Of a stretch of 64,000 bases of DNA, positions 52,071 to 61,082 are shown piece after piece. The notes beneath the pieces were generated by a model. It was not told the origin of the DNA. It saw only the letters and a program-made list of their open reading frames with translations, and made no database searches. The first letter of the stretch is position 1. Each line of letters opens with the position of its first letter. Source of the DNA: Diaphorobacter ruginosibacter (GTDB lineage Bacteria; Pseudomonadota; Gammaproteobacteria; Burkholderiales; Burkholderiaceae_C); the NCBI RefSeq assembly GCF_014395975.1, contig NZ_CP060714.1, positions 4,836,001 to 4,900,000 on the forward strand, given 5' to 3'. The position numbers were made by a program, and so were the translations under genes.

Positions 52071-53750
52071 ATGACAGACCGCCCCTGGCTCAGCGCCTAT
52101 CCGCCTGGCGTTCCAGCCGATATCGACCCGTCGCAATATGCTTCGCTGGTCGAACTGATGGAGCAGGCCTTTCGTGACTACGCTTCACGCACCGCCTACA
52201 GCTTCATGGGCAAGGAGGTCAGCTATGCGCAGACGGATGCCGAAAGCCGCCAGATGGCGGCCTACCTGCAATCGCTGGGGCTGGCCAAGGGGGATCGGGT
52301 CGCAATCATGATGCCGAACGTGCCGCAGTATCCCGTGGTGGTCGCGGCCATCCTGCGTGCCGGGTTCGTGGTGGTGAACGTCAACCCGCTGTATACCCCG
52401 CGCGAGCTGGAGCACCAGCTCAAGGACTCGGGCGCCAAGGCGATCATCATCATCGAGAACTTCGCGGCCACATTGCAGGCCTGCATTGCGAGCACGCCCG
52501 TCCAGCACGTGGTGCTCGCAACCATGGGCGACCGCATGGGTTTCCTCAAGGGCATGATCATCAACTACGTCGTGCGCAACGTGAAGAAGCTGGTGCCGAC
52601 GTTCTCGTTGCCCGGTGCCGTACGCTACAACGATGCGCTCGCGCGCGGCGCGCGTGCCCCATTCCAGAAGCCTGTGATCACGCCCGACGACATCGCGCTG
52701 CTGCAATACACGGGCGGCACGACGGGCGTCTCCAAGGGGGCCGTGCTGCTGCACCGGAACATCATCGCCAACGTGCTGCAATCCCAGGCATGGAACGCCC
52801 CCGTGATGAGCAAGGTGCCGCAGGGCGAGCAGCCCACGGCCGTCTGTGCGCTGCCGCTCTATCACATCTTCGCGTTCACCGTGAACATGATGCTGTCCAT
52901 GCGCACGGGCGGAAAGACCATCCTGATCCCCAATCCGCGCGACCTGCCTGCGGTGCTCAAGGAGCTCTCGAAGCAGACCTTCCACAGCTTCCCGGCCGTG
53001 AACACGCTGTTCAACGGCCTGGCCAACCATCCTGACTTCAATACGGTCAACTGGAAGAACCTCAAGTGCTCGTTGGGCGGCGGCATGGCCGTGCAGGGCG
53101 CGGTCGCCAAGTTGTGGCTCGAGAAGACGGGCTGCCCGATCGTCGAGGGCTATGGCCTGTCGGAAACCAGCCCCTCGGCGAGCTGCAACCCGGTGACGTC
53201 CAAGGAATTCACCGGCACGATCGGCGTGCCGATTCCCAGCACCTACATGAAGCTGGTCGATGACGATGGCCGCGAGGTGCTTCTCAAGGGGCATCCGGGC
53301 GAGATCGCCATCAAGGGGCCGCAGGTCATGGCGGGCTACTGGCAGCGCCCCGACGAAACCGCGAAGGTCATGACCGAGGACGGCTACTTCAAGACCGGCG
53401 ATATCGGCATCATCGACGACAACGGGTTCTTCAAGATCGTCGATCGCAAGAAGGACATGGTGCTGGTCAGCGGCTTCAACGTCTACCCGAACGAAGTGGA
53501 GGATGTGGTGGCAGGCATGGCGGGCGTGCTCGAATGTGCCGTGGTCGGCGTTCCCGACGAAAAGACCGGCGAGGCCGTGAAACTGGTCATCGTGAAGAAG
53601 GACCCGTCGCTGACCGAGGCGCAGGTCAAGGAGTTCTGCAACGCCAATCTCACCGGCTACAAGCGTCCCCGCGTGATCGAATTCCGCGACTCGCTGCCGA
53701 AGACGCCGGTCGGCAAGATCCTGCGGCGCGAGTTGCGCGACAAGAAGTGA
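52071..53750 (+). CDS. fadD: Long-chain fatty-acid--CoA ligase
   Basis: 559 residues from ATG 52071, with AGGAG eight bases upstream. AMP-binding motifs YTGGTTGVSKGAVLLHRN, GYGLSETSP, and TGDIGIIDDNGFFKIVDRKK are present; the FadD-specific end DSLPKTPVGKILRRELRD is intact. It activates fatty acids with ATP and CoA for beta-oxidation or lipid synthesis. A palindromic box is 115 bp upstream, and a terminator follows. Confidence 0.94.
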   Translation: MTDRPWLSAYPPGVPADIDPSQYASLVELMEQAFRDYASRTAYSFMGKEVSYAQTDAESRQMAAYLQSLGLAKGDRVAIMMPNVPQYPVVVAAILRAGFVVVNVNPLYTPRELEHQLKDSGAKAIIIIENFAATLQACIASTPVQHVVLATMGDRMGFLKGMIINYVVRNVKKLVPTFSLPGAVRYNDALARGARAPFQKPVITPDDIALLQYTGGTTGVSKGAVLLHRNIIANVLQSQAWNAPVMSKVPQGEQPTAVCALPLYHIFAFTVNMMLSMRTGGKTILIPNPRDLPAVLKELSKQTFHSFPAVNTLFNGLANHPDFNTVNWKNLKCSLGGGMAVQGAVAKLWLEKTGCPIVEGYGLSETSPSASCNPVTSKEFTGTIGVPIPSTYMKLVDDDGREVLLKGHPGEIAIKGPQVMAGYWQRPDETAKVMTEDGYFKTGDIGIIDDNGFFKIVDRKKDMVLVSGFNVYPNEVEDVVAGMAGVLECAVVGVPDEKTGEAVKLVIVKKDPSLTEAQVKEFCNANLTGYKRPRVIEFRDSLPKTPVGKILRRELRDKK

Positions 53751-53781
53751 CCACCGAGCCTGCTTTACAGCGCATCGACCT

Positions 53782-53804
53782 ACGCCGCCTCGTGCGGCGT
53801 TTTT
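53782..53804 (+). terminator. Rho-independent terminator of fadD
   Basis: A perfect 7-bp stem, ACGCCGC (53782-53788) with GCGGCGT (53794-53800), with a 5-base loop and TTTT. Confidence 0.82.
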
Positions 53805-53910
53805 CTTGGGAGGCCCTGCACGCGCCGATCGAAAAGCATGTGTCGACGGAATGCGCGCAGAGCTTCCATCGCGCACGATAATCGCACTCTTTTTGCCGGA
53901 GACCCGCGCA

Positions 53911-54672
53911 GTGACCATCGCCATCATCAGTGCCTTGCCCGAGGAGCAGGGCAGCCTCGTTCAGGCCCTGCAGCAGCCCGGGCAGGTGACCCACGCCGGA
54001 CGCACATTCTGGCGCGGCACCCTGCATGGACATGAAGTGGTGCTGGCGCTCTCGGGGATCGGCAAGGTGGCGGCGGCGACCACGGCCACAGTGCTGGCGG
54101 AGAAGTTCGGCGCCACGCGCGTGCTGTTCACCGGCGTGGCGGGCGGGCTGGGCGAGGGCGTGTGCGTGGGCGACGTGGTCGTTGCACAGGACTACCTGCA
54201 GCACGACATGGACGCGTCACCCATCGTCGAGCGCTGGCGTGTGCCCGGCTATCCGGCGATCCGGATGGCTTGCGATGCCGACCTCACGCAGCGGCTTGTC
54301 TCCGCCACGAAGGACTGCGTGGCGCGGGACAGCGATGCGATCGACTGGGCATCCCTCGGGCTCGGCGCCACCCACCGGCCCTCGGTGCACCTGGGCCTGA
54401 TCGCGAGCGGCGATCGGTTCGTGAGCACGGCGCAGGAGTCCGGCGCCATCCGCTCGGTGCTGGAGGGTGCTGGGCACCGCGTGCTGGCCGTGGAGATGGA
54501 GGGGGCGGCGGTGGCGCAGGTGTGCGCGGACTATGGCATAGCATTCGCTGCGGTGCGGACGATTTCCGACCGGGCCGATGATTCAGCGGATGTGGATTTC
54601 CTGCAGTTCGTGCGGACCGTGGCGAGCCGGTACGCGGACCATGTGGTGCATGCGTTTTTGCGGGCGCTTTGA
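53911..54672 (+). CDS. mtnN: 5'-methylthioadenosine/S-adenosylhomocysteine nucleosidase
   Basis: 253 residues from GTG 53911 (VTIAIISALPEEQGSLVQAL). The phosphorylase-like fold of MTAN is clear: FTGVAGGLGEGVCVGDVVVA, GLIASGDRFVSTAQ, and AVEMEGAAVAQVCADYG (substrate glutamate pair). It removes adenine from methylthioadenosine and S-adenosylhomocysteine, recycling SAM by-products. In-frame ATG 53851 is an alternative with a poor context. Confidence 0.9.
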   Translation: MTIAIISALPEEQGSLVQALQQPGQVTHAGRTFWRGTLHGHEVVLALSGIGKVAAATTATVLAEKFGATRVLFTGVAGGLGEGVCVGDVVVAQDYLQHDMDASPIVERWRVPGYPAIRMACDADLTQRLVSATKDCVARDSDAIDWASLGLGATHRPSVHLGLIASGDRFVSTAQESGAIRSVLEGAGHRVLAVEMEGAAVAQVCADYGIAFAAVRTISDRADDSADVDFLQFVRTVASRYADHVVHAFLRAL

Positions 54673-54749
54673 TTTTTCCTGCTGGCAGAGGCAGGAAGTG
54701 CACCCGGAGGGTCAGTCCCTCCACTCGACCCGGTCTTCCGCGAAAAACC

Positions 54750-55736
54750 TTATTTGAGCCATCCGCGCTTGCGGAAATACAGCATGGGAATCACGGCGCT
54801 GCAGACCATCAGTCCGATCCCGAAACCATATCCGTATTGCCATTCCAGCTCGGGCATGAACTTGAAGTTCATCCCGTAGACGCTTGCGATCAGCGTGGGT
54901 GGCAGAAGGGCGACGCTGGCCACCGAGAAGATCTTGATGATCTTGTTCTGGTTGATGTTGATGAAACCGACCGTCGCATCCATCAGGAAGTTGATCTTGT
55001 CAAAGAGGAACGCGGTGTGGTTGTCCAGCGATTCGATGTCGCGAAGAATCTGGCGCGCATCCTCGAACTGCTCGGCGTTGAGCATCTTCGAGCGCATCAT
55101 GAAGCTCACGGCGCGGCGCGTGTCGAGCATGTTGCGGCGGATGCGGCCGTTCAGGTCTTCCTGGCGGGCGATGGCGGCCAGCACTTCGCTGGCCTTGGCG
55201 TCGGTCACGTCGCCCGCGAGCACCTGGGTGCTGACGAGCTTGAGTTCGTCATAGATGCCCTCGAGCGTGTCGGCCGAGTATTCGGCGTCCGCGTCGAACA
55301 GCTTGAGCAGCACTTCCTTGGCATCCTCGATGAGGCCCGGCGCGCGGCGGGCGCGCAGGCGCACGAGGCGAAAGACCGGCACGTCGTCGTCGTGGATAGA
55401 GAACAGCACGCCCTTGCTCTTGAGCGAGTCGTTGACCAGGTTCAGGATGAAGGCGACGCGAACCGCGCGCGGATCGTCATCCACATCCACCAGGAAGTCG
55501 CTGCGGATATGCAGTTCGCCGTTGTCTTCCTCGTAGAAACGGGCCGATTCCTCGATGTCCTCGTCCATCGCGTCTTCGGGAATCGACAGGCCATAGTGCT
55601 GCTTGACCCAGCGCTTTTCCTCCACGGTCGGCGATTCAAGGTCTACCCAGATCGGCTGAAAACGCTTGAGCTCCTCCAGCGATTCAATTTCTTCCTGAAC
55701 CAGGCGGCCATTGGCCAACGTAAAGATATTGAGCAT
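54750..55736 (-). CDS. corA: Magnesium/cobalt transporter CorA
   Basis: 328 residues, the size of CorA. The long cytoplasmic domain ends in two transmembrane helices with the selectivity motif YGMNFKFMPELEW between them. It forms a pentamer that imports magnesium. A long 5' region (55737-55944) holds a strong hairpin and a possible leader peptide; see findings. Confidence 0.95.
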   Translation of the reverse strand: MLNIFTLANGRLVQEEIESLEELKRFQPIWVDLESPTVEEKRWVKQHYGLSIPEDAMDEDIEESARFYEEDNGELHIRSDFLVDVDDDPRAVRVAFILNLVNDSLKSKGVLFSIHDDDVPVFRLVRLRARRAPGLIEDAKEVLLKLFDADAEYSADTLEGIYDELKLVSTQVLAGDVTDAKASEVLAAIARQEDLNGRIRRNMLDTRRAVSFMMRSKMLNAEQFEDARQILRDIESLDNHTAFLFDKINFLMDATVGFININQNKIIKIFSVASVALLPPTLIASVYGMNFKFMPELEWQYGYGFGIGLMVCSAVIPMLYFRKRGWLK

Positions 55737-55795
55737 TGCTCAGCATTCCCGAAAAATCATTGTGCAAGGGCGAGGGTGTTGAGTGAGGTCATATC

Positions 55796-55829
55796 GCTTT
55801 CAACCCTCGGCACGCCGGGAGTTGAAAGC
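55796..55829 (-). other. Hairpin in the corA leader
   Basis: GCTTTCAAC (55796-55804) pairs perfectly with GTTGAAAGC (55821-55829), with a second GC stem inside. It lies 60-90 bp upstream of the corA start and may be part of a regulated leader. Confidence 0.5.
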
Positions 55830-55944
55830 TACCAACTGGGGTAGGCTTCCACGGAGCTGTCTCCTGTATTCAAGATTCCCGCATTATGGCATCGGCATCC
55901 CGGCCCATGCCATCGCGGGAGTGTGACAAAGAGGGGGGCGGTAA

Positions 55945-56739
55945 TCAGGCCTCGCCGGCCTTGCGGACCACGGCCAGGGCTCGGCACAGGTCGGCCCAGG
56001 CGGAGGCTTTGGCATCGGGCGCGCGCAGCAGATAGGCAGGGTCGTAGCTGACGAAGGCGGGTGTGCCGTCCGGCATCTGGTGCTGTGCGGCACGCAGGCG
56101 TCCGAGCGGTTCCCGGTTGTCGAGGGTGGCGCGGGCAGCACCGAGGCCGAGGATCAGGACCATCGAGGGCTGAAGCTCCGCCAGCGTCCGCGACAGCATC
56201 GCCTGGACAGGTGGGGACGCTTCGGCACCCGCCCCGCGTTCGAGCACACAGGCGAAGGTGCGCGGATGCCGGTGCAGTTGCATGGCACGCAGCATGTTGT
56301 CGAGCAGGCGGCCGGAATCGCCACCCAAGGGGTCCGCGGGTGTCGGCGTTTCGAAGATCACGAGCCAGCCGTTGCCAAGCTCGCGCGGTGGGCCGGACGT
56401 GGCCGTTGCGGCATCGGGGTACAGCGCAACCGGTGCGTGCAGCCTGGCCACGGCTCCTTCGGATGCGCCTGCAGGCTGTGTGGCCGCAGGTGCCGGTGCA
56501 GGGGCGGCCTGGGGCGGTTGCTGCCGCGCGACGGGCGCGGGCGCCTCCGCGCGGGGTTGCGCGGGAGGCACCTGCGGCGCGAGCGGCCGTTCCAGCACGG
56601 GCATGCCCTGGGCTGCGGGCCGTGCCATGCGTTCGGTCACGGAAGGAGCCGCCGCGGCGGCCGCAGGTGCTGCCTGCCAGATGGTGATGCCCATCTCCTG
56701 CAGCATCGCTCGTTGGCGTGCGTCCAGCTGAAGGCTCAT
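55945..56739 (-). CDS. Uracil-DNA-glycosylase-superfamily protein (degenerate)
   Basis: 264 residues from ATG 56739 (MSLQLDARQRAMLQEMGITI); the ATG overlaps the rimI stop (ATGA). A long Ala/Pro linker (about 20-100) follows. The C-terminal fold resembles family 4 uracil-DNA glycosylases (LGGDSGRLLDNMLRAMQLHR, VLILGLGAARATL, SYDPAYLLR), but the four iron-sulfur cysteines are missing and the GEAPG-type first motif reads IFETPTPADP. It may be an inactive or altered glycosylase. It is third in the tsaB-rimI operon. Confidence 0.75.
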   Translation of the reverse strand: MSLQLDARQRAMLQEMGITIWQAAPAAAAAAPSVTERMARPAAQGMPVLERPLAPQVPPAQPRAEAPAPVARQQPPQAAPAPAPAATQPAGASEGAVARLHAPVALYPDAATATSGPPRELGNGWLVIFETPTPADPLGGDSGRLLDNMLRAMQLHRHPRTFACVLERGAGAEASPPVQAMLSRTLAELQPSMVLILGLGAARATLDNREPLGRLRAAQHQMPDGTPAFVSYDPAYLLRAPDAKASAWADLCRALAVVRKAGEA

Positions 56740-57215
56740 AGCTTGATACTCATGACAATGGCGTCCTCGCGTTCGCCGTTTTCCGCCGGATAGTAGCGCT
56801 TTCGCTGGCCCACGGACTGGAAGCCATACTGCAGGTAGACATGCTGCGCACGCAGATTGCTCTGGCGCACTTCCAGCCAAAGCCACTGTGCCTGCCTGCC
56901 GCGCGACCACAGCACCAGCGAGTCGAGCAGCACGCGCGCCCAGCCCTGCTGCTGGAAACGCGGCGCCACGGTGATGTTCAGCAGATGCACCTCGTCCACG
57001 CCTTGCATGGCGACGAAGTAGCCGACAATTTGGTCTTCCTGCATCAGCAACTGGATCTGGTAGCCGACCGCGATCGCATCGATGAAGTTGCCGCGGGTCC
57101 ACGGATGCGTATAGGCCGCGTTCTCCACCTCGAGCAGCGCATCCAGCCGCGCGAGCGACAGCAACTCGAAGTGCAGCAGCGAGTCATGGTGCAAGGTGGA
57201 GGCGATGGCGTTCAT
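56736..57215 (-). CDS. rimI: Ribosomal protein S18-alanine N-acetyltransferase
   Basis: 159 residues. GNAT acetyltransferase motifs are VAPRFQQQGWARVLLDSLV (CoA binding) and RQSNLRAQHVYLQYGFQSVG. In Comamonadaceae this gene follows tsaB. It acetylates the N terminus of ribosomal protein S18 (and related substrates). Both sides are coupled by 4-bp overlaps. Confidence 0.85.
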   Translation of the reverse strand: MNAIASTLHHDSLLHFELLSLARLDALLEVENAAYTHPWTRGNFIDAIAVGYQIQLLMQEDQIVGYFVAMQGVDEVHLLNITVAPRFQQQGWARVLLDSLVLWSRGRQAQWLWLEVRQSNLRAQHVYLQYGFQSVGQRKRYYPAENGEREDAIVMSIKL

Positions 57216-57934
57216 GCGGGCTGAGGTCCGGAGGCTGCCTGCCTGGCCTGCTCGCGCTCGGCCGTGGTCTGGGCCACCTTGTCGCGGATGTAGAGCGGCA
57301 GCGCTTCCTTGGCGGATACCGTTCCGCTGGCGGCGAGCTGAGGGGCCAGGCGCAGCATGGCCCCGGCCGTCGGCAGGGCGCGCACGTGGGGGGCATCGGG
57401 CGCGAGGCGTTCGCCGTAGGCGGCTTGCGCATTGCCGGCGACGGTGAAGCCGGGCTCGACGATCACATGCTGCGGAGCGAGCAATTGATAGTCGCCAGCG
57501 CTGCTCCATTGCCCGCCGTCCCATCGATAGGCTGCGGCATAGACCTCGTCCATGCGTGCATCCAGCACGGCAAGCACCTTGTCCACGCCGTGTTCCATGC
57601 GCGCCTGCTCGGCCACGGCCAGCAGTGAGTCGACGGGCAGCACGGGCACGCCCAGGCCCTTGCGGGCGCCGAAGGCGAGGCCCTGCGCCACCGAGCATGC
57701 GGTGCGCAGTCCGGTGAACGAGCCCGGGCCGCGGCCAAAGGCGATCAGGTCAAGCTCATCGAAGGACAGGCCCAGCTCGCCCATCAGTTCACGGATCAGC
57801 GGGATCAGCGTGGTGGAGGACTGGGCGCCGCCGGGTGCGCTGCGCTCCAGCAGCCCCGCTCCGCTCCCGTTGCCACCCTTCTGGACGGCGATGGAAAGCG
57901 TATCGGTGCTGGTATCTAGCGCAAGGAGATTCAT
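57212..57934 (-). CDS. tsaB: tRNA threonylcarbamoyladenosine biosynthesis protein TsaB
   Basis: 240 residues: the ASKHA fold with NLLALDTSTDTLSIAVQ at the start and FGRGPGSFTGLRTACSVAQG. TsaB binds TsaD and TsaE to form threonylcarbamoyladenosine at position 37 of ANN-decoding tRNAs. The substrate is made by the Sua5/TsaC protein at 62917-63912. It is the first gene of a three-gene operon and divergent from dacB. Confidence 0.93.
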   Translation of the reverse strand: MNLLALDTSTDTLSIAVQKGGNGSGAGLLERSAPGGAQSSTTLIPLIRELMGELGLSFDELDLIAFGRGPGSFTGLRTACSVAQGLAFGARKGLGVPVLPVDSLLAVAEQARMEHGVDKVLAVLDARMDEVYAAAYRWDGGQWSSAGDYQLLAPQHVIVEPGFTVAGNAQAAYGERLAPDAPHVRALPTAGAMLRLAPQLAASGTVSAKEALPLYIRDKVAQTTAEREQARQAASGPQPA

Positions 57935-58060
57935 GAACGGTCGATCTGGCGGGAGCGGGGGACCCGGGATTATCGTCCCGCCGCAATATCCGCGGGTGAT
58001 ATCTGCGGGTAATTGGCAGCATTGTTGGCTGGAAATACCGATAAATCATAGACTTGTCGG

Positions 58061-59632
58061 ATGTTTCTGGAATTCCTCGCAGCCGCCGCCAGCGCGCGGC
58101 AAGTGCATTGGCGCCTCGTGGCGCTGGCCTGTGTCCTGTCTGCCGGAGCCGCTCTTCCCGCTGTCGCGCAGAATGAGCGGACCGCCCAGCCCGCGCTGGC
58201 TCCCGCGCCGCAGCAGCAGGCGCTGCCGCCCTCGGTGGATGCCGCGCTCCAGCGTGCCAAGGTGCCGCGCGAGGCCCTTGCGGCCATGGTGGTGGAGCTG
58301 GATTCGCCCAAGTCGCCCAAGCTGGCATATCGCCCCGACGAGCCCATGAATCCGGCCTCGGTGATGAAGCTGGTGACGACCTACGCGGCGCTCGACCAGC
58401 TCGGCCCGGCATTCGCATGGGAGACCCCGGTCTATCTCGACGCCGTGCCGCAGGACGGGGCCCTGCGCGGCAACGTCTACATCCAGGGCCAGGGCGACCC
58501 GCAGATGGTGCTCGAACGCCTGTGGCTTGCCATGCGCCGGCTGCGCAGCATGGGCGTGACGGTGATCGTGGGCGACATCATTCTCGACCGCTCGGCATTC
58601 AGCCTGCCGCCGCGCGATGCCGCCACCTTCGACGGCGAGCCCTGGCGCCCCTACAACGTGGGGCCTGATGCGCTGCTGATCAACTTCAAGGCGATGACGC
58701 TGCGCTTCGTGCCCGACGCGGCGGCGGGTGTCGCACGCATCACCTACGAGCCGCCGATGGGCGGCATGCAGCTTCCTGCCTCCGTGCCGCTCGCGCCCGC
58801 CGCCACGGCCTGTGGTGACTGGCAGGCTGCGCTCAAGGCCGAGTTGGGTGAGCCGGGCCGCATCACGTTCGCGGGCCCGTTTCCCGCGACCTGTGGCGAG
58901 CGCGAATGGTCCATCGCGCCGGCAGACCCCGACGGCTACGCCGCGCGTGCCATCGAGGGCATGTGGCGCGACCTGGGTGGCAAGGTCACGGGGTCGGTGC
59001 ATGACGGCAAGGTGCCCGCGGGGCTCAAGCCTGCGTTCACCAGCCGGTCCCAGACCCTGGCGGAAGTGGTGCGCGACATCAACAAGTACAGCAACAACGT
59101 GATGACGCAGCAAGTGTTTCTCACGCTGGGCCTGCAGGCCACGGGCCGGGGCACCTGGGAGTCGGGCCGCCAGGCCATGGCGCAGTGGTGGCGCAGCCGC
59201 TGGCCCCAACTCACGCCGCCGGTGTGGGAGAACGGCGCCGGGCTCAGCCGCGATGAGCGTGTGACGGCCCGTTCGCTCGCCGGCATGTTGCAGACCGCAT
59301 GGTTCTCGCCGCACATGCCCGAGCTGCTGTCGTCGCTGCCGATCGTCGGTGTCGATGGCACGTTGCGCCGCGTGAACACCGCGAGCGCTAAGGGCATGGC
59401 GCATCTGAAGACAGGCACGCTGCGCGACGTGACCGCGCTGGCCGGCGTGGTGGACTCCGTGAGCGGCAGGCGCTATGCACTGGTGGGCATCATCAACCAC
59501 CCCTTGGCGCCCAACGCCCGCCCGGCGCTGCATGCCCTGGTCGACTGGGCCGCGCAGGACGCGCCCGCGGCATCCCCGCAGGTGGCCAACAACAACACAG
59601 GGTCCGCGGCCAAGGTGTCGCATCGCCGCTGA
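58061..59632 (+). CDS. dacB: D-alanyl-D-alanine carboxypeptidase/endopeptidase, PBP4 type
   Basis: 523 residues with a signal peptide (RLVALACVLSAGAALPAVAQ). Penicillin-binding motifs are NPASVMK (SxxK), KYSNNVMTQQ (SxN) and HLKTGTL (KTG). It trims and opens peptidoglycan cross-links in the periplasm. The Ser/Asn/Lys-rich tail after residue 500 is variable. A 12-bp hairpin with a loose T-rich end follows. Confidence 0.92.
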   Translation: MFLEFLAAAASARQVHWRLVALACVLSAGAALPAVAQNERTAQPALAPAPQQQALPPSVDAALQRAKVPREALAAMVVELDSPKSPKLAYRPDEPMNPASVMKLVTTYAALDQLGPAFAWETPVYLDAVPQDGALRGNVYIQGQGDPQMVLERLWLAMRRLRSMGVTVIVGDIILDRSAFSLPPRDAATFDGEPWRPYNVGPDALLINFKAMTLRFVPDAAAGVARITYEPPMGGMQLPASVPLAPAATACGDWQAALKAELGEPGRITFAGPFPATCGEREWSIAPADPDGYAARAIEGMWRDLGGKVTGSVHDGKVPAGLKPAFTSRSQTLAEVVRDINKYSNNVMTQQVFLTLGLQATGRGTWESGRQAMAQWWRSRWPQLTPPVWENGAGLSRDERVTARSLAGMLQTAWFSPHMPELLSSLPIVGVDGTLRRVNTASAKGMAHLKTGTLRDVTALAGVVDSVSGRRYALVGIINHPLAPNARPALHALVDWAAQDAPAASPQVANNNTGSAAKVSHRR

Positions 59633-59684
59633 CGACGGATCACCCTGCCGCAGCCACGCGGACGGCCCACTGACAATCCCTGTG

Positions 59685-59718
59685 CAATGGCCCCGGCATA
59701 CCCGGGGCCATTGGCTTT
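59685..59718 (+). terminator. Terminator-like hairpin after dacB
   Basis: A perfect 12-bp stem, CAATGGCCCCGG (59685-59696) with CCGGGGCCATTG (59702-59713), 5-base loop. Only a short T run (CTTT) follows, so efficiency is uncertain. Confidence 0.6.
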
Positions 59719-59852
59719 CAGGCACCTATCGTTTTCCCACATTTGCACCTATGACGCGCCGCAAAAGCCACCCTTTGGCGTTGTTTAGGCGGGAATTCAG
59801 TGTTTACCCAAATAGGAGCGAAAGCGATTCATCTCTATCATTTTGAAAAAAA

Positions 59853-59865
59853 CGAACGGTCGTTC
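59853..59865. promoter_or_regulatory. Candidate operator B, upstream of the SGNH esterase
   Basis: CGAACGGTCGTTC contains GAACG-GT-CGTTC, a 12-bp palindrome with a two-base centre, preceded by a run of A. It matches operator A (51944-51956) at all but two positions. It is 23 bp before the ATG of the esterase, overlapping the likely promoter. Confidence 0.6.
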
Positions 59866-59888
59866 TATTCAATGAAGGAGCTCTGTAA

Positions 59889-61049
59889 ATGAAAGCACGT
59901 ATGCGTATGCATTGGGTTGCAGCGGCAGCTGCTGCTGTGGCACTGGCAGCCTGTGGCGGCGGTGGTTCGGACACGACGCCCGCCGCGAAGATCACGACGG
60001 TCAAGGTCGCCGGTGACAGCCTGTCCGACGTGGGCACCTTTGGTTTCAAGGCGACGGTGCAGGCGTCCTCGACAGCCATGACCGGCCCCGACTCCACGCC
60101 GATGTGGGTGGACTGGATCGCCAAGGACTACGGAACATCGCTTTGCGCGCACTACCGTGCGACAGACACCACGGGGGCCAACTTCGCTGCGGTGGCGAAC
60201 TGCACGGGCTACGCAGTGGCTGGCGGCCGCATCAACTACCCCGCATCGGCCACCTCGCCCGTTTCCATCCTCAAGCAGCTCGCCGACATGGGCGCTGCAG
60301 GCTATGCAGCCACCGACCTCGTGCTGATCGACGGCGGCGGCAATGACGCTGGCGACCTGTTCGGTGCCTACCTGGCAGCCTCCACGGACGGCGGCAAGAC
60401 ATTCTTCGGCCTGCTCGGCACGGTGCTCGACCCGGCCACGGTGCAGGCCCTGGCCGCACAGGGTGCCGCCGGCATGCCCAAGGCGGGTGCGGCCTACATG
60501 CAGGCGCTGGCCACCGGCTTTTCCAAGAGCATCCAGGCCAACACGGTGGGCAAGGGAGCCCCTCGCGTGGCCGTGCTGAACATGCCCGGCGTGACGCTGA
60601 CGCCCAAGTTCCAGATGGTGCTCAAGAAGATCACTGCAACGCAGGGCGCGGAAGCGGCGGCCAAGCTGAACACGCTGTTCGACACCTGGGTGCAGACCTT
60701 CAACACCCAACTGAACGCGAACCTCAAGGGCGACGCACGCATCGCGATCGTGGATTTCTACGACTCCTTCAAGGACCAGGCAGCCAACCCCGCACAGTAT
60801 TCGTACCAGAACGTGACCGATCCGGTCTGCCCGCCGACGGGCCAGGACGCATCCGGCCTGCCGACCTACACCTTCACAACCTGCACGGCGCAGGCCCTGT
60901 CGGCCAGGACGCCTCCAGCCGGAGCCACCGGTGGTGCGGACTGGTGGAAGAGCTACGGTTTTGCCGACAGCTTCCACCCCACGCCCTACGGCCAGAAGCT
61001 GATGAGCCAGCTGACGGCACGTTCGCTGTCGCAAGCAGGCTGGCTCTGA
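59889..61049 (+). CDS. SGNH/GDSL-family lipoprotein esterase
   Basis: 386 residues; signal peptide with lipobox LAACGGGG at residue about 22. The catalytic set is present: GDSLSD with the serine (about residue 43), GGGND, and SFHPTPYGQ with the histidine. It would hydrolyse esters at the outer membrane, such as lipids, polyhydroxyalkanoates or phenolic esters. It lies 33 bp before ompW and may form an operon with it; a probable lipid-responsive operator is upstream. Confidence 0.86.
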   Translation: MKARMRMHWVAAAAAAVALAACGGGGSDTTPAAKITTVKVAGDSLSDVGTFGFKATVQASSTAMTGPDSTPMWVDWIAKDYGTSLCAHYRATDTTGANFAAVANCTGYAVAGGRINYPASATSPVSILKQLADMGAAGYAATDLVLIDGGGNDAGDLFGAYLAASTDGGKTFFGLLGTVLDPATVQALAAQGAAGMPKAGAAYMQALATGFSKSIQANTVGKGAPRVAVLNMPGVTLTPKFQMVLKKITATQGAEAAAKLNTLFDTWVQTFNTQLNANLKGDARIAIVDFYDSFKDQAANPAQYSYQNVTDPVCPPTGQDASGLPTYTFTTCTAQALSARTPPAGATGGADWWKSYGFADSFHPTPYGQKLMSQLTARSLSQAGWL

Positions 61050-61082
61050 CCTGAATCCACAACGAATACTGGAGACGATTAC

